64,000 nt of DNA, from assembly GCA_016342325.1 (NCBI GenBank), contig JAEINR010000015.1, positions 1 to 64,000 of the forward strand, given 5' to 3'. Every line of letters begins with the position of its first letter. Position 1 is the stretch's first letter. Made by a program: the position numbers and the translations under genes. This DNA is from Desulfobacterium sp. Its GTDB lineage: Bacteria; Desulfobacterota; Desulfobacteria; Desulfobacterales; Desulfobacteraceae. The notes under the pieces were generated by a model that was not told where the DNA came from, ran no database searches, and saw only the letters and a program-made list of their open reading frames with translations. Shown here piece after piece: positions 16,510 through 26,579 of the stretch.

Positions 16510-17725
16510 AGCGCAGGGCCTCCACCGGATCCATTTTAGATGCCCTGTGGGACGGATAGATGGTCGACACAAAGCAGATCACAATGGCGGACACCACAAT
16601 GAGCATAACATCCATGGTTTCCAGCTGGACAGGAATGGTTGAAAACGGATAGGCCGGGGGCAACTCGATGAACTTGTACCGCTGGAGCAGCAGGCAGACA
16701 CCCACGCCAGACACGGTTCCAAGGAGGGTCCCGAATAGCCCGATGATCATGCCCTGGGCAATAAAGATGTTACGCACCAGGGCGTCGGTGGCGCCCATGG
16801 CCTTGAACACGGCAATGTCCCGGGTCTTCTCCATCACCATCATGATCAGGGCCGAGGCAATATTAAATGCCGCCACCAGAACAATGAGGGTCAGGATGAC
16901 AAACATGGCTGTTTTCTCAAGCTTGAGCGCTGCAAATAAGCTCTTGTTGATCTCCATCCAGTCCCTGGCATAAAAGGGGTAATCCAGCGTTTCTAGAAGA
17001 TCCCCCTTGACCGTGTCAGCCGCAAAAACATCATCGACCCATACCCCCAGGGCGGAAACCCGCCCCTTCATGCCCATGAGTTTTTGTGCCTCACGGATGT
17101 GAACATAGGCAAGGGAACTGTCATATTCATACATGCCGGATTCAAAGATACCGGTCACCTGGAAGCGTTTCAGGGACGGAACATGGCCCACCGGAGAGAT
17201 CATTCCCCCGGGGGACATGAGAACGATCTTGTCACCCACCGAGCTTGACAGGTTTTTTGCCAGCTCTTTACCGAGAACAATACCGGGGAAACGGCTGTTT
17301 TCTAGATCCGGGGCAAGCCCCTTCTCAAGTTCATCAGGACTGAAGCCCTTGACCAGGCTGAACCCGACAGAGGGATCCACCCCCCGCACCACCGCTCCTG
17401 AAAGGGAGTGGGCAGTTCGGATCATGGTCTGGGCAAACACCATGGGGGAAACCCCCTTGACCCCGGGAACGGCCCGGGCCATGTCAACGGTCTTGTCAAC
17501 ATCATAGGCTTTTGCAGAGGAGTTCATCACAAGGACGTGGGGTTCCACACCGAGGATTCTGCGCCTGAATTCGGTTTCAGCACCACTCATCACGGCAATA
17601 ACAATGACAAGGGCCATGACACCCACGGTAACCCCGGCAATGGACAAGAGGGTGATCAGTGAAATAAATCCCTCCCGTCTTTTTGCCTTGAGGTACCGGG
17701 CAGCTATGAGCAGTTCAAGGGGCAT
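16502..17725 (-). CDS. Lipoprotein-releasing system permease LolC/E
   Basis: The 407-residue inner membrane protein has one N-terminal membrane segment (GVTVGVMALVIVIAVMSG), a periplasmic MacB-like domain (about 45-260) and three C-terminal segments (including FVILTLIVLVAAFNIASAL and the last, DVMLIVVSAIVICFVSTIY), the LolC/LolE topology. The N-terminal AARYLKAKRREGFISLI is a family hallmark. Only one permease gene is present, so the transporter probably works as a homodimer (LolF-like). It lies four bases after lysS and is coupled to lolD. Confidence 0.93.
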   Translation of the reverse strand: MPLELLIAARYLKAKRREGFISLITLLSIAGVTVGVMALVIVIAVMSGAETEFRRRILGVEPHVLVMNSSAKAYDVDKTVDMARAVPGVKGVSPMVFAQTMIRTAHSLSGAVVRGVDPSVGFSLVKGFSPDELEKGLAPDLENSRFPGIVLGKELAKNLSSSVGDKIVLMSPGGMISPVGHVPSLKRFQVTGIFESGMYEYDSSLAYVHIREAQKLMGMKGRVSALGVWVDDVFAADTVKGDLLETLDYPFYARDWMEINKSLFAALKLEKTAMFVILTLIVLVAAFNIASALIMMVMEKTRDIAVFKAMGATDALVRNIFIAQGMIIGLFGTLLGTVSGVGVCLLLQRYKFIELPPAYPFSTIPVQLETMDVMLIVVSAIVICFVSTIYPSHRASKMDPVEALRYG

Positions 17726-17728
17726 GGG

Positions 17729-19207
17729 CTAGGAAACGTTCTTCATGTGGGGAAAGAGGATGACCTCCCGGATGGAGGGGGAGTCCGTCAGCAGCATGAC
17801 CAACCGGTCGATACCAATGCCCTCACCGGCTGTGGGAGGCATACCGTACTCAAGGGCCTCTACATAGTCGGTATCCATGACATGGGCTTCCTCATCTCCG
17901 GCAGTTCGCTTGGCTGCCTGGCCAAGGAAACGTTCATGCTGGTCGGCCGGATCATTGATCTCGGAAAAGCCGTTGGCAATCTCTTTTCCAGCAATAAAGA
18001 GCTCGAACCGGTCGGTAAGTTCGGGATTGTCATCACTCTTTCTGGAAAGGGGGGAGACCTCTACGGGATACCCCGTGATAAAGGTCGGCTGGATCAGCTT
18101 AGGCTCCACCAGCACATCAAACAGCTTTGTCAGGATCTTACCGTGCTGGTCCTGCTTGGTGATCTTTATGCCTTTCTCTTCTGCGAACTTCAGCAGGGCG
18201 GCCGTATCATCGAGAATGGCCCCATCAACACCGCCGATTTTAGTCAGGGATTCGATCATTGGGAGTCGCTGCCAAGGCTTGCCGAATTCAAGGGTGTCGC
18301 CCTGGTATTCCACGGCGTCAGACCCGGTTACTTCGGTTGCAATGTGTCGGAACATCTCCTCGGTGGTATCCATAAGATCTTCATAGGTGGCATAGGCCTG
18401 GTAGAACTCGACCATGGTAAACTCGGGATTATGGCGGGTGGAAACCCCTTCGTTCCTGAAATTCCGGTTGATTTCAAAAACCCGTTCAAATCCACCGACC
18501 ACCAGGCGTTTCAGGTAAAGCTCCGGGGCAATTCGTAGAAAGAGTTCCATGCCAAGGGCGTTGTGCCAGGTCTTGAAGGGCGTGGCTTCGGCCCCTCCGG
18601 GCACGGGCTGCATCATGGGTGTTTCCACCTCCATGAAATCCCTCTCTTCAAAGAAGGAGCGCATGAGGCTCACGGTCTTGCTTCTCTTGATGAAGATATC
18701 CCTGGCACCCTGGTTCATGATGAGATCCAGGTATCTTTGCCTGTACCGTTTTTCCGGATCCTTGATGCCATGGAATTTTTCAGGCAGGGGTCGCACCGAT
18801 TTGGAGAGCAGGCGAAAGCTGTCTGCCAGCAGGGTCCATTCCCCGGTCCGGGTCTGGAACAGGGTGCCGGTGATGCCGACGAAATCACCAATATCGAGTT
18901 TTTTAAACAGGGCGTAGACCTCGTCGCCCACCCGGTTCTTCTGGAGATAGGCCTGGATCGGACCGGTCCGATCCTTGAATCGGATGAAGGATGATTTACC
19001 AAACTTGTTGATGGCCATCATTCTTCCGGCAACGGAAAAAACAGCACCTTCCTCCCCAAGGGTTTCGGGCTGCTTATCTATCAGGTCCTTAAGGTCTTCA
19101 ATGGTGTGAGAGATCCTGAAATCATTGGGATAGAGATTGACACCGTTCTCTATCATCTCATTTATCTTCTCTTTTTTTGCTTTGAGTAATGCGCTTGTTT
19201 CTTCCAT
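17729..19207 (-). CDS. lysS: Lysyl-tRNA synthetase, class II
   Basis: Charges tRNA-Lys. The 492-residue protein has an N-terminal OB-fold anticodon domain (about 58-140; VAGRMMAINKFGKSSFIRFKD) and a class II catalytic domain with motif 1 (MEVETPMMQPVPGGA), motif 2 (FRNEGVSTRHNPEFTMVEFY) and motif 3 (GEGIGIDRLVMLLTDSPSIR). Length and order are typical of bacterial LysS. It has a candidate promoter of its own and is followed closely by lolC, so it may drive the envelope genes downstream. Confidence 0.97.
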   Translation of the reverse strand: MEETSALLKAKKEKINEMIENGVNLYPNDFRISHTIEDLKDLIDKQPETLGEEGAVFSVAGRMMAINKFGKSSFIRFKDRTGPIQAYLQKNRVGDEVYALFKKLDIGDFVGITGTLFQTRTGEWTLLADSFRLLSKSVRPLPEKFHGIKDPEKRYRQRYLDLIMNQGARDIFIKRSKTVSLMRSFFEERDFMEVETPMMQPVPGGAEATPFKTWHNALGMELFLRIAPELYLKRLVVGGFERVFEINRNFRNEGVSTRHNPEFTMVEFYQAYATYEDLMDTTEEMFRHIATEVTGSDAVEYQGDTLEFGKPWQRLPMIESLTKIGGVDGAILDDTAALLKFAEEKGIKITKQDQHGKILTKLFDVLVEPKLIQPTFITGYPVEVSPLSRKSDDNPELTDRFELFIAGKEIANGFSEINDPADQHERFLGQAAKRTAGDEEAHVMDTDYVEALEYGMPPTAGEGIGIDRLVMLLTDSPSIREVILFPHMKNVS

Positions 19208-19262
19208 TTTTTTATTCAGTCTTTCATATATAGATAAGGTTATTAATCAATAAAAACTTGTT

Positions 19263-19292
19263 AAACTACCCTATTCCACGACACAGTGTCAA
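19263..19292 (-). promoter_or_regulatory. Candidate promoter for lysS
   Basis: On the minus strand TTGACA (19292-19287) is followed after 18 bases by TAGTTT (19268-19263). A small palindrome GACAC-A-GTGTC overlaps the -35 end. It lies in the short gap between the kinase gene and lysS. Confidence 0.4.
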
Positions 19293-20590
19293 GATTTTGT
19301 TGATGATCGGCCCTTTAGAATCAGGGTAAAAACAGTTCCCTTCCCCGGCCGGGTTTCAAAATCGATCATGCCCTCGTAGTTGTCAATGAGCCTGTGGACG
19401 ATGGAAAGCCCCAGTCCTGACCCCGACGGTTTAGTCGTAAAAAAAGGGTCAAACACGCCCTTCTGATCATTCAGGGGAATCCCGCACCCGGTGTCCTCAA
19501 CGGTCAGATGAACTTGTTCCCCCCGGAACATGGAAAGACTGATCGAGATCACTCCGGTGCCCTCGATGGCCTCGGCACTGTTTTTAAACAGGTTCCACAG
19601 CACCTGCTTTAAATGGCCCGGATCCATGGCACCCCACACGGGCGCATGGAGCCGGGTGCTGACCTGGATACGACCGGCACAGAGGGCGTCCTGGCGGAAA
19701 AGTTCAACCACTTCTTCAATGGCAAGATCGAGCCGGATCTCCTTGACCGTACCGCCCTTTGGTTTTGCAAACAACAGGAAATCCGTCACGATGGCACTAA
19801 GCCGCTGGGTTTCCCTGAGAACAATCTGCATCAACCGCTGGTTGGGAGAATGGGGTTTTGCATTTTCGGCCATGAGCTGAATGGCACCGGAGATGGAGGC
19901 CAGGGGGTTTTTTATCTCATGGGCCATACCCGCTACCATCTCCCCCATGGCTGCCATGCGTTCGACCCGTTTCAAATGCCCCTCCACCACCTTTAAATCA
20001 CGACGGGCACGCTTGGCCTGGAGGGCCAGGATCCCGCTCAAAAAGGCAACGGCAAAACAGGCGGCACCAATGATCACGACCCTGTAGGCGACCTGGGGAA
20101 AATCCACCAGAAACGATAGATCCCCATGGCCGGTAAGGGGACGCAGCAAACCGTAGTACTCAAAACAGATGAGAAGCGTATACTCCATGCTGCAAAAGGC
20201 TGCAATCACCAGGCTGCCCTGGCGCAAAAGCAGCATGCTCGACCCGATGATGCCCACAAGGTAAAGAAAGGTGATAATGCTTTCATAGCTGCCGGTAACA
20301 TAGATGATCAAGGTGATGATAAAACTGTCGACGATAAGCTGGACGTAGGCAAACAACATCTTTGCACGGATCCAAACCAGGGCCACGGCATACCCCATGG
20401 ACAGACAAAAAAGCAGCGCAGATATGCAGTAGAGCGCAACAAAGGGTTGCTGACTGTAGGAGAGCCCCCCCACGGCGCAATAGATAACAGAGGAAAGCGT
20501 CAAAACCGTAGCAAACACGGCCCTTAAAACCATGAGCCAGCGAAGCCCCCGTTCAAAATCCGGGGTGTCTGAGGCGGTTATGAGTTCCAA
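19289..20590 (-). CDS. Membrane sensor histidine kinase (PilS/NtrB-like)
   Basis: The 433-residue protein has about six membrane segments (residues 20-190), a short linker, a HisKA domain with MAHEIKNPLASISGAIQ (phospho-acceptor His) and an HATPase_c domain with N-box NLFKNSAEAIEG, G1 VEDTGCGIP and G2 GSGLGLSIV. The six-segment N-terminus without periplasmic domain and proximity to pilC suggest PilS, the kinase that controls pilin transcription with the sigma54 activator PilR. No response regulator gene lies next to it here, which leaves the partner unknown. It follows pilC by nine bases. Confidence 0.85.
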   Translation of the reverse strand: MELITASDTPDFERGLRWLMVLRAVFATVLTLSSVIYCAVGGLSYSQQPFVALYCISALLFCLSMGYAVALVWIRAKMLFAYVQLIVDSFIITLIIYVTGSYESIITFLYLVGIIGSSMLLLRQGSLVIAAFCSMEYTLLICFEYYGLLRPLTGHGDLSFLVDFPQVAYRVVIIGAACFAVAFLSGILALQAKRARRDLKVVEGHLKRVERMAAMGEMVAGMAHEIKNPLASISGAIQLMAENAKPHSPNQRLMQIVLRETQRLSAIVTDFLLFAKPKGGTVKEIRLDLAIEEVVELFRQDALCAGRIQVSTRLHAPVWGAMDPGHLKQVLWNLFKNSAEAIEGTGVISISLSMFRGEQVHLTVEDTGCGIPLNDQKGVFDPFFTTKPSGSGLGLSIVHRLIDNYEGMIDFETRPGKGTVFTLILKGRSSTKS

Positions 20591-20599
20591 AATTTAAGC

Positions 20600-21808
20600 C
20601 TACCCAACGGCGGCAGCCATCTTGAAAATAGGAAGGTACATGGCAATCACCAGGCCGCCGATGACAACCCCTAGAAATACCAGCATAAAGGGCTCGATCA
20701 TATCTGTCAGATTTTTAACGGCCTGGTCGACTTCATCATCATAAAAATCGGCAATCTTTCCCAACATGGTATCCAGGGCGCCGGTGGATTCCCCCACCGC
20801 GATCATGGAACAGACCATGGAGGGAAACACCCCGCTCTCCAGCAGGGGATCGGCCATGGACCGGCCCTCGGATATTCCCTGCTTCACATCGCTGATGGCA
20901 AATTCTACGATCTTGTTCCCGGCTGTTTTCCCTACGATATCCAGGGCCTCAAGAATGGACACACCGCTGGACATCATGGTACCCATGGTTCTTGTGAATT
21001 TAGCCACCGCAACCTTTCGTATGAGCAGGCCGAAGACAGGCAGCCTCAAAAACAGGTCATCCATTATAATGCGCCCTTTTTTCGACATATAGAATCGCCG
21101 GATGACAAAGGATGTCACCATGAAGCCGCCGATAATCCAGCCGATCTTGGAGATCACAAATTCACTCATGGAGACCACAAACATGGTGGGTGCCGGCAGT
21201 GCGGCACCAAAGTCCGCAAACATATCCGAAAAAACCGGAATAACAAACACCAGGATAATCCCCACCACAATCACGGCAACGGCCATGGTAATGCCAGGAT
21301 AGGTCATGGCGCCCTTCACCTGTTTTTTCAACTTTGCCATCTTCTCCATGTAGGCTGAGAGTCTTCGCAGGATAACATCGAGAATACCCCCGGCCTCCCC
21401 GGCAGCGACCATGTTGGTGAACAGCTCGTTAAAGACTTCCGGGAATTTCGCCAGGGACGCGGCAAAGGTTTCACCGGATTCAACCGATTCCTTTATCTTT
21501 TTCAAAATCTTCTTAAAGGTGGGATTCTCCTGCTGGGCGTGGAGAATGTCCAGACACTGGAGCAAGGGAAGACCGGCATCTATCATGGTGGAGAACTGCC
21601 TGGCAAAGATGATGACGTCCGAATCCTTGACCTTGGGCTGGAGGAACCCGATATTCTCGAAAATATCCTTGGGCTTTGCTTTGATCTTACTGGGAGTGAT
21701 TTTTCGGCGGACAAGGTTCGACCGAACCTGCTCAACGGTTTCGGCCTCCATCTCACCCTTGACGGTTCTGTTTTTGGGATTTTTTCCCTTCCATATAAAA
21801 GCCGGCAT
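20600..21808 (-). CDS. pilC: Type IV pilus inner membrane platform protein PilC
   Basis: Platform protein of type IV pili or type II secretion. I choose the ATG at 21808 (MPAFIWKGKNPKNRTVKGEM), preceded by AGAGGGTGG; the frame extends upstream without homology. The 402 residues contain two T2SSF domains (about 68-190 and 270-395), three membrane segments and the hallmark FARQFSTMIDAGLPLLQ and MVAAGEAGGILDVIL motifs. The VKGEMEAETVEQVRSNL start supports PilC over GspF. No other pilus gene is seen next to it apart from the kinase. Confidence 0.92.
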   Translation of the reverse strand: MPAFIWKGKNPKNRTVKGEMEAETVEQVRSNLVRRKITPSKIKAKPKDIFENIGFLQPKVKDSDVIIFARQFSTMIDAGLPLLQCLDILHAQQENPTFKKILKKIKESVESGETFAASLAKFPEVFNELFTNMVAAGEAGGILDVILRRLSAYMEKMAKLKKQVKGAMTYPGITMAVAVIVVGIILVFVIPVFSDMFADFGAALPAPTMFVVSMSEFVISKIGWIIGGFMVTSFVIRRFYMSKKGRIIMDDLFLRLPVFGLLIRKVAVAKFTRTMGTMMSSGVSILEALDIVGKTAGNKIVEFAISDVKQGISEGRSMADPLLESGVFPSMVCSMIAVGESTGALDTMLGKIADFYDDEVDQAVKNLTDMIEPFMLVFLGVVIGGLVIAMYLPIFKMAAAVG

Positions 21809-22073
21809 GATCCACCCTCTTTTTTCAGGTTGACGGTAAGGAACCTCGCTCATAACAGACCTAGGTACTATTCTTAACATAGCGGTGGTAACCGAACAAC
21901 AAATTTTATGGCAGATCCGGCTCCGGCTGATTTGTAAAATTTTTGCAAAACCCGACTTTTCCCTTTACAACCCCTAACCAATGGTGAATATTAAGCATTT
22001 TTAATATCCTTCAATCGGATGAATCGGATGGGGGGATCAATGCCCACACTGTAATAACAAAGGATGGACGCCG

Positions 22074-22673
22074 TTGAACCATACTATTTTTGATACACCT
22101 GGATTGAGAACGCTCATGGGATGGATTTCATTGATCCTCCTGAAACTCGTTGGGTGGCGGGTTGAAAGCGACCTGCCGGATACGAAAAAAATGGTCATCA
22201 TTGCAGCGCCCCACACCTCAAACTGGGATCTTCCGTATACCCTTTTCACCGCGTTTGTCCTCAGAATGAACATCTACTGGATGGGCAAGGAAGCCATCTT
22301 CAAAAAGCCTTTTAGAAAACTGTTCATGTGGCTTGGGGGCATCCCCATTGACCGATCCTGTGCCAACAGTATCGTGAGCCAGTCCATCGAACAGTTTATC
22401 CTGAGAGACCGGCTGGCCCTTGCCATCGCCCCTGCTGGCACCAGAACAAAGGTGAGCCACTGGAAAACCGGATTCTACCATATCGCCGTGGGGGCAGATG
22501 TACCCATTGCCCTGGGATTCCTGGACTACAAACGAAAAATCAGCGGTTTCGGCCCCCTCATCCACCCCACCGGCAACCTTGAGGCGGACATGGAACGTAT
22601 CCGGGCATTTTACAAAAACATCACCGGAAAATACCCTGAAAAATCAACGAATTCGGCAAAGATCAAAAAATAG
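22074..22673 (+). CDS. PlsC-family acyltransferase
   Basis: The 199-residue protein has a LPLAT acyltransferase fold with the HX4D catalytic motif in AAPHTSNWDLPY, an arginine-containing block GGIPIDRS and a later APAGTRTK block in place of EGTRS. It resembles 1-acyl-glycerol-3-phosphate acyltransferases and related glycerolipid acyltransferases of unknown acceptor. The start codon is TTG at 22074 with AAGGATGG upstream; this is the best-placed start. It is transcribed away from pilC across a roughly 265-base divergent region. Confidence 0.8.
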   Translation: MNHTIFDTPGLRTLMGWISLILLKLVGWRVESDLPDTKKMVIIAAPHTSNWDLPYTLFTAFVLRMNIYWMGKEAIFKKPFRKLFMWLGGIPIDRSCANSIVSQSIEQFILRDRLALAIAPAGTRTKVSHWKTGFYHIAVGADVPIALGFLDYKRKISGFGPLIHPTGNLEADMERIRAFYKNITGKYPEKSTNSAKIKK

Positions 22674-22741
22674 GGCCGACAAATAAGGATGACCTTGGTT
22701 TTATTCCCCATTAGTGATAATAGGAAGACCCATGTCAACAC

Positions 22742-22764
22742 CCCCCGGGTCTAGAACCCGGGGG
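22742..22764. terminator. GC-rich perfect hairpin (possible terminator)
   Basis: CCCCCGGGT (22742-22750), loop CTAGA, ACCCGGGGG (22756-22764) form a perfect nine-pair stem between the acyltransferase gene and the next gene. A T-run occurs only about 10 bases later (after TACTTGCCG), so termination is plausible but not certain. Confidence 0.45.
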
Positions 22765-22805
22765 TACTTGCCGTTTTTTTATAAACAACCGTTGGAGCAG
22801 TACAC

Positions 22806-25478
22806 ATGGGTAGAAAAAGAATCAAGGCAGAGACCGTCATTACAAGCCACATCAATTCCGACTTTGATGCCGTGGCATCCATGCTCGCAGCCCAGAAGCT
22901 ATATCCCGACTCCGTGGTGATCTTCCCAGGTTCCCAGGAAAAAAACCTGAGGGATTTTTTCATCTCTTCCATGAGCTACCTGTTCAATATGGCCAACGTA
23001 AACAGCATCGATTGTTCCAGCGTAAAACGCCTTGTCGTGGTTGACACCAAACAGAAATCAAGACTTAAGCCTGTTGAAAAGCTCATGGACAAGGAAGGGC
23101 TTGAGATCCATATCTACGACCACCACCCTGCCCTTGCCAACGACATCAAGGGCGATTTCGAGCTGACCCGGCTCACCGGCGCCACCGTCACGATCCTGAC
23201 TGAAATCATAAAAGAAAGAGGGATCCGGCTCACCCCGGAAGAGGCCACGGTCATGGCGTTGGGTATCTACGAGGATACCGGCTCATTCACCTATGCCGCC
23301 ACCACAGAAGGGGATTTCCATATGGCCGCCTATCTCCTCTCCTGCGGGGCGAGCCTGGACACCATTTCCAACCTCGTTTCAAGGGAGATCAGCCCGGACC
23401 AGATCACCTGGATCAACGACCTGTTGAACGAGTTGACCTGCCACAGGATCAACGGCTACGACATCCACATCTCCACCATCTCCTCACCCACATACATAAC
23501 CGACCTTGCCTCCATTGTTCAAAAGGTGGTGAAGATGGAGACCATCGATATCTTTTTTGCCGTGGTACTCATGGGGAACAAGATCAACATCGTTGCGAGG
23601 AGCCGGGTCCCCCAGGCAGATGTGGGCAGGATTCTTTCAACCTTTGGCGGCGGGGGCCATCCCTATGCTGCTTCGGCAAAGATCACCGACACGCCCCTCG
23701 CCCAGGTCGAGCAGCAACTCATCGAGACCATCAAGCGGACGGTCAAGAGATCCCGGGTGGCCAAGGAGCTGATGTCATCTCCGGCCATCACCATCAAGGC
23801 CCATGTCACTTGCAAGGAGGCAAGCCGGATCATGGCCCGGTACAATATCAACGCCCTGCTGGTCCTTGAGAACGAAACAAACAATGTCATCGGCTACACC
23901 ACCCGCCCGGTGATCGACAAGGTGCTCTATCACAACCTTGAAGACCTTTCGGTATACGAGTACATGACCACTGAGATTTCAGCCATCTCCCCCAAGGCAG
24001 ACCTTCCGGAAATTGAATCTAAGATCATTGAAGGAAAACAGCGCATCCTGCCGGTCATTGAAAACAACATTCTCCTGGGGGTGGTCACCCGCACCGATCT
24101 TCTCAACTTTCTAGTGCAGAACAGCAAGGATGCCAAGGAATTGGAACAGGGCGGGTTAACCTATGGGAAACATGCAAAAAAGCGAAACATCAAACGCTTC
24201 ATCGACGAACGGTTAAGCCCGAAGATCGCAACCCTGTTAAGGGAGATCGGCGCAGCCGGAGACGCCCTGGGAGCCAACCTGTTTGTGGTGGGCGGTTTTG
24301 TCAGGGACCTTCTCTTATCCAGGGAAGTGGATGACATCGATATTGTGGTGGAGGGGGACGGCATCGCCTTTGCAAAAGCCCTTGCCGAGATGCGGGGGGG
24401 CAGATGCAACGCCTACAAAAAATTCGGCACTGCCGTCATCGTACTCCCGGACGGATTCAAGGTGGATGTGGCATCGGCCAGACGGGAGTATTACAAATTC
24501 CCGGCAGCGCTTCCAACCGTGGAGATGAGCTCCATCAAGCTTGACATGTTCCGCCGGGACTTCACCATCAACACCCTGGCAATTCACCTGAACCGTGATG
24601 AGTTCGGCACCCTTATAGACTTTTTCGGAGCCCAAAGGGACCTCAAGGACCGAACCATCCGGACCATCCACAACCTGAGCTTTGTGGAAGATCCCACCCG
24701 GGTTTTCAGGGCCATCAAATTTGCCAACCGGTTTGATTTCACCATCGGCAAACTGACCTCCAGCCTCATCCAGAATGCTGTCAGGTTTGATTTTTTCAAG
24801 AACCTGAGCGGCTTGCGGGTCTTTTCCGAACTCAGGCAAATCCTTGAAGAGGAAAACCCCATCCCAGCCATCAACACCCTCCGGGAGTATAGCCTTGAAA
24901 AGGTGATCCACCCGAATCTGGTCCTGGACAAGGAGACCTTTGCGCTCCTTGAAGAGGTAAAAAAGGCCCTTGCCTGGCACGATCTTTTGTTTCTGGAAGA
25001 ACCCTATCTTCGGTGGTCCGTCTACTTCATGGTGATGGTCAGGCAGTGCCCTCCTCAAATCATGGAGGAGATCGGTGCCCGGCTGAGACTCTCTCCCGCC
25101 CATCAAAAGATAGTCACCAAGGAGAGGCTCAAGGCCGAACAGCGCCTCCACATCCTCGAAAGCGATCTTCCCGGGAACAACAGCGGCCTCTACAACATAC
25201 TCAACATCTTCAAGCCCGAGTTGATCCTCTACATGATGGCCACGGCCAAAAAAGAAGTGACCGTAAAGGCCATTTCCCACTTTTACACCCAGCTGAGGAA
25301 CACCAAGGTCCAGGTCAGGGGACGGGATCTGATCACGCTTGGAATAAAACCAGGACCCGGGTTCAGGAAGATCATGCTGGCCATTCTCAAAGCCCGGCTG
25401 GACAGTCACCTGGTCACCCTTGAGGATGAGATGGACTTTGCAGCAGCCTATGTCAGGCAGAACAAAACCGTTGATTAA
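22806..25478 (+). CDS. DHH-CBS-tRNA nucleotidyltransferase fusion (A- or CCA-adding type)
   Basis: This 890-residue protein joins an N-terminal DHH/DHHA1 phosphoesterase (about 8-310; SHINSDFDAVASM, YDHHPALAND, FGGGGHPYAASAKI), a CBS pair (about 315-440) and a class II nucleotidyltransferase (about 470 to the end) with FVVGGFVRDLLLSREVDDIDIVVEGDG, the catalytic Asp pair, and RRDFTINTLAIHL. The same order occurs in a known family annotated as poly(A) polymerase or tRNA nucleotidyltransferase, some members being A-adding only with a separate CC-adding partner. Whether this one adds A or CCA cannot be told from motifs alone. The N-terminal part could hydrolyse short oligonucleotides. Confidence 0.88.
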   Translation: MGRKRIKAETVITSHINSDFDAVASMLAAQKLYPDSVVIFPGSQEKNLRDFFISSMSYLFNMANVNSIDCSSVKRLVVVDTKQKSRLKPVEKLMDKEGLEIHIYDHHPALANDIKGDFELTRLTGATVTILTEIIKERGIRLTPEEATVMALGIYEDTGSFTYAATTEGDFHMAAYLLSCGASLDTISNLVSREISPDQITWINDLLNELTCHRINGYDIHISTISSPTYITDLASIVQKVVKMETIDIFFAVVLMGNKINIVARSRVPQADVGRILSTFGGGGHPYAASAKITDTPLAQVEQQLIETIKRTVKRSRVAKELMSSPAITIKAHVTCKEASRIMARYNINALLVLENETNNVIGYTTRPVIDKVLYHNLEDLSVYEYMTTEISAISPKADLPEIESKIIEGKQRILPVIENNILLGVVTRTDLLNFLVQNSKDAKELEQGGLTYGKHAKKRNIKRFIDERLSPKIATLLREIGAAGDALGANLFVVGGFVRDLLLSREVDDIDIVVEGDGIAFAKALAEMRGGRCNAYKKFGTAVIVLPDGFKVDVASARREYYKFPAALPTVEMSSIKLDMFRRDFTINTLAIHLNRDEFGTLIDFFGAQRDLKDRTIRTIHNLSFVEDPTRVFRAIKFANRFDFTIGKLTSSLIQNAVRFDFFKNLSGLRVFSELRQILEEENPIPAINTLREYSLEKVIHPNLVLDKETFALLEEVKKALAWHDLLFLEEPYLRWSVYFMVMVRQCPPQIMEEIGARLRLSPAHQKIVTKERLKAEQRLHILESDLPGNNSGLYNILNIFKPELILYMMATAKKEVTVKAISHFYTQLRNTKVQVRGRDLITLGIKPGPGFRKIMLAILKARLDSHLVTLEDEMDFAAAYVRQNKTVD

Positions 25479-25556
25479 TCCAACCGATTCTGTTAATGCC
25501 CTAGTAAAAAAATTAAGAATTTATTCACACTAACTTGTCATCAGGACCACTATAGT

Positions 25557-26567
25557 ATGAAAAACTGTGCAGACCTATTAACCGGAATAACCACCACAGG
25601 CACTCCCCATCTGGGTAACTACGTGGGTGCCATCCGCCCCGCAATCGAGGCAAGCAGGGAAGAGAACAAGAGTTCCTACTATTTCCTGGCAGATTACCAC
25701 GCAATCATCAAGTGCCAGGACCCTGAAATAATCAGGCGTTCCGTCCTTGAGCTGGCCGCAACCTGGCTGGCCATGGGCATTGACACCCAGCGCTCGGTCT
25801 TCTATCGCCAGACAGACATCCCCGAGATCCCCGAGCTCACCTGGATACTCAACTGCATGACCGCAAAAGGTCTGATGAACAGGGCCCATGCCTACAAGGC
25901 CACCGTTGCCGACAATGAGGAACATGGAAGAAAGGACCCGGACAAGGACGTCTCCATGGGACTCTTTTCCTACCCGGTTCTCATGGCCGCAGATATCCTG
26001 ATGTTCAACGCCAAAAAAGTGCCCGTGGGAAAGGACCAGATCCAGCACATTGAGATGGCCCGGGACATTGCAGGCCGCTTCAACCACGCCTACGGCGAAC
26101 ACTTTGTACTTCCCGAGGCCATCGTGGACGAGGACACCGCCGTACTCGCAGGTCTTGACGGAAGAAAAATGAGTAAGAGCTACAACAACACCATCCCCCT
26201 GTTTGTTCCTGAGAAAAAACTCAGAAAGCTCATCATGAAGATCAAGACCAACTCCCTTGCTCCCGAAGAGCCCAAGGATCCCGAGACCTGCACCCTGTTT
26301 GCCACCTACAGGGCATTTGCAACCCCCGCCGAGGTAAAGGATCTGGCGGCACGGTATAGAGAGGGAATCGGCTGGGGCACGGTCAAGCAGGAGCTGTTCG
26401 AGCACCTGAACACGCTTCTGAAAGAGCCCAGACAGCGGTACAACGAATTGCTCGAAGCGCCGGGGGATATCGACATCATCCTTAAGAAGGGCGCTGAAAG
26501 GGCCAGGGAGCACACCGTTCCCTTCCTTGAAAACATCAGAAAAGCCATTGGTATACAGCGGCTTTAG
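25557..26567 (+). CDS. trpS: Tryptophanyl-tRNA synthetase
   Basis: Class I synthetase of 336 residues, normal length for bacterial TrpS. TTGTPHLGNYVGA holds the HIGH-type motif (here HLGN), and GRKMSKSYNN the KMSKS loop. VPVGKDQIQHIEMARDIA lies in the expected place between them. It stands alone between the nucleotidyltransferase gene (78 bases upstream) and a convergent pseudouridine synthase gene, with a terminator after the stop. No T-box or leader peptide was seen upstream. Confidence 0.95.
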   Translation: MKNCADLLTGITTTGTPHLGNYVGAIRPAIEASREENKSSYYFLADYHAIIKCQDPEIIRRSVLELAATWLAMGIDTQRSVFYRQTDIPEIPELTWILNCMTAKGLMNRAHAYKATVADNEEHGRKDPDKDVSMGLFSYPVLMAADILMFNAKKVPVGKDQIQHIEMARDIAGRFNHAYGEHFVLPEAIVDEDTAVLAGLDGRKMSKSYNNTIPLFVPEKKLRKLIMKIKTNSLAPEEPKDPETCTLFATYRAFATPAEVKDLAARYREGIGWGTVKQELFEHLNTLLKEPRQRYNELLEAPGDIDIILKKGAERAREHTVPFLENIRKAIGIQRL

Positions 26568-26579
26568 ATCAGCCATATA

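Noticed and set aside
24315-25409. A 364-codon open frame antisense to the nucleotidyltransferase gene.
   Set aside because: It lies fully within a well-supported gene and shows no family motif.
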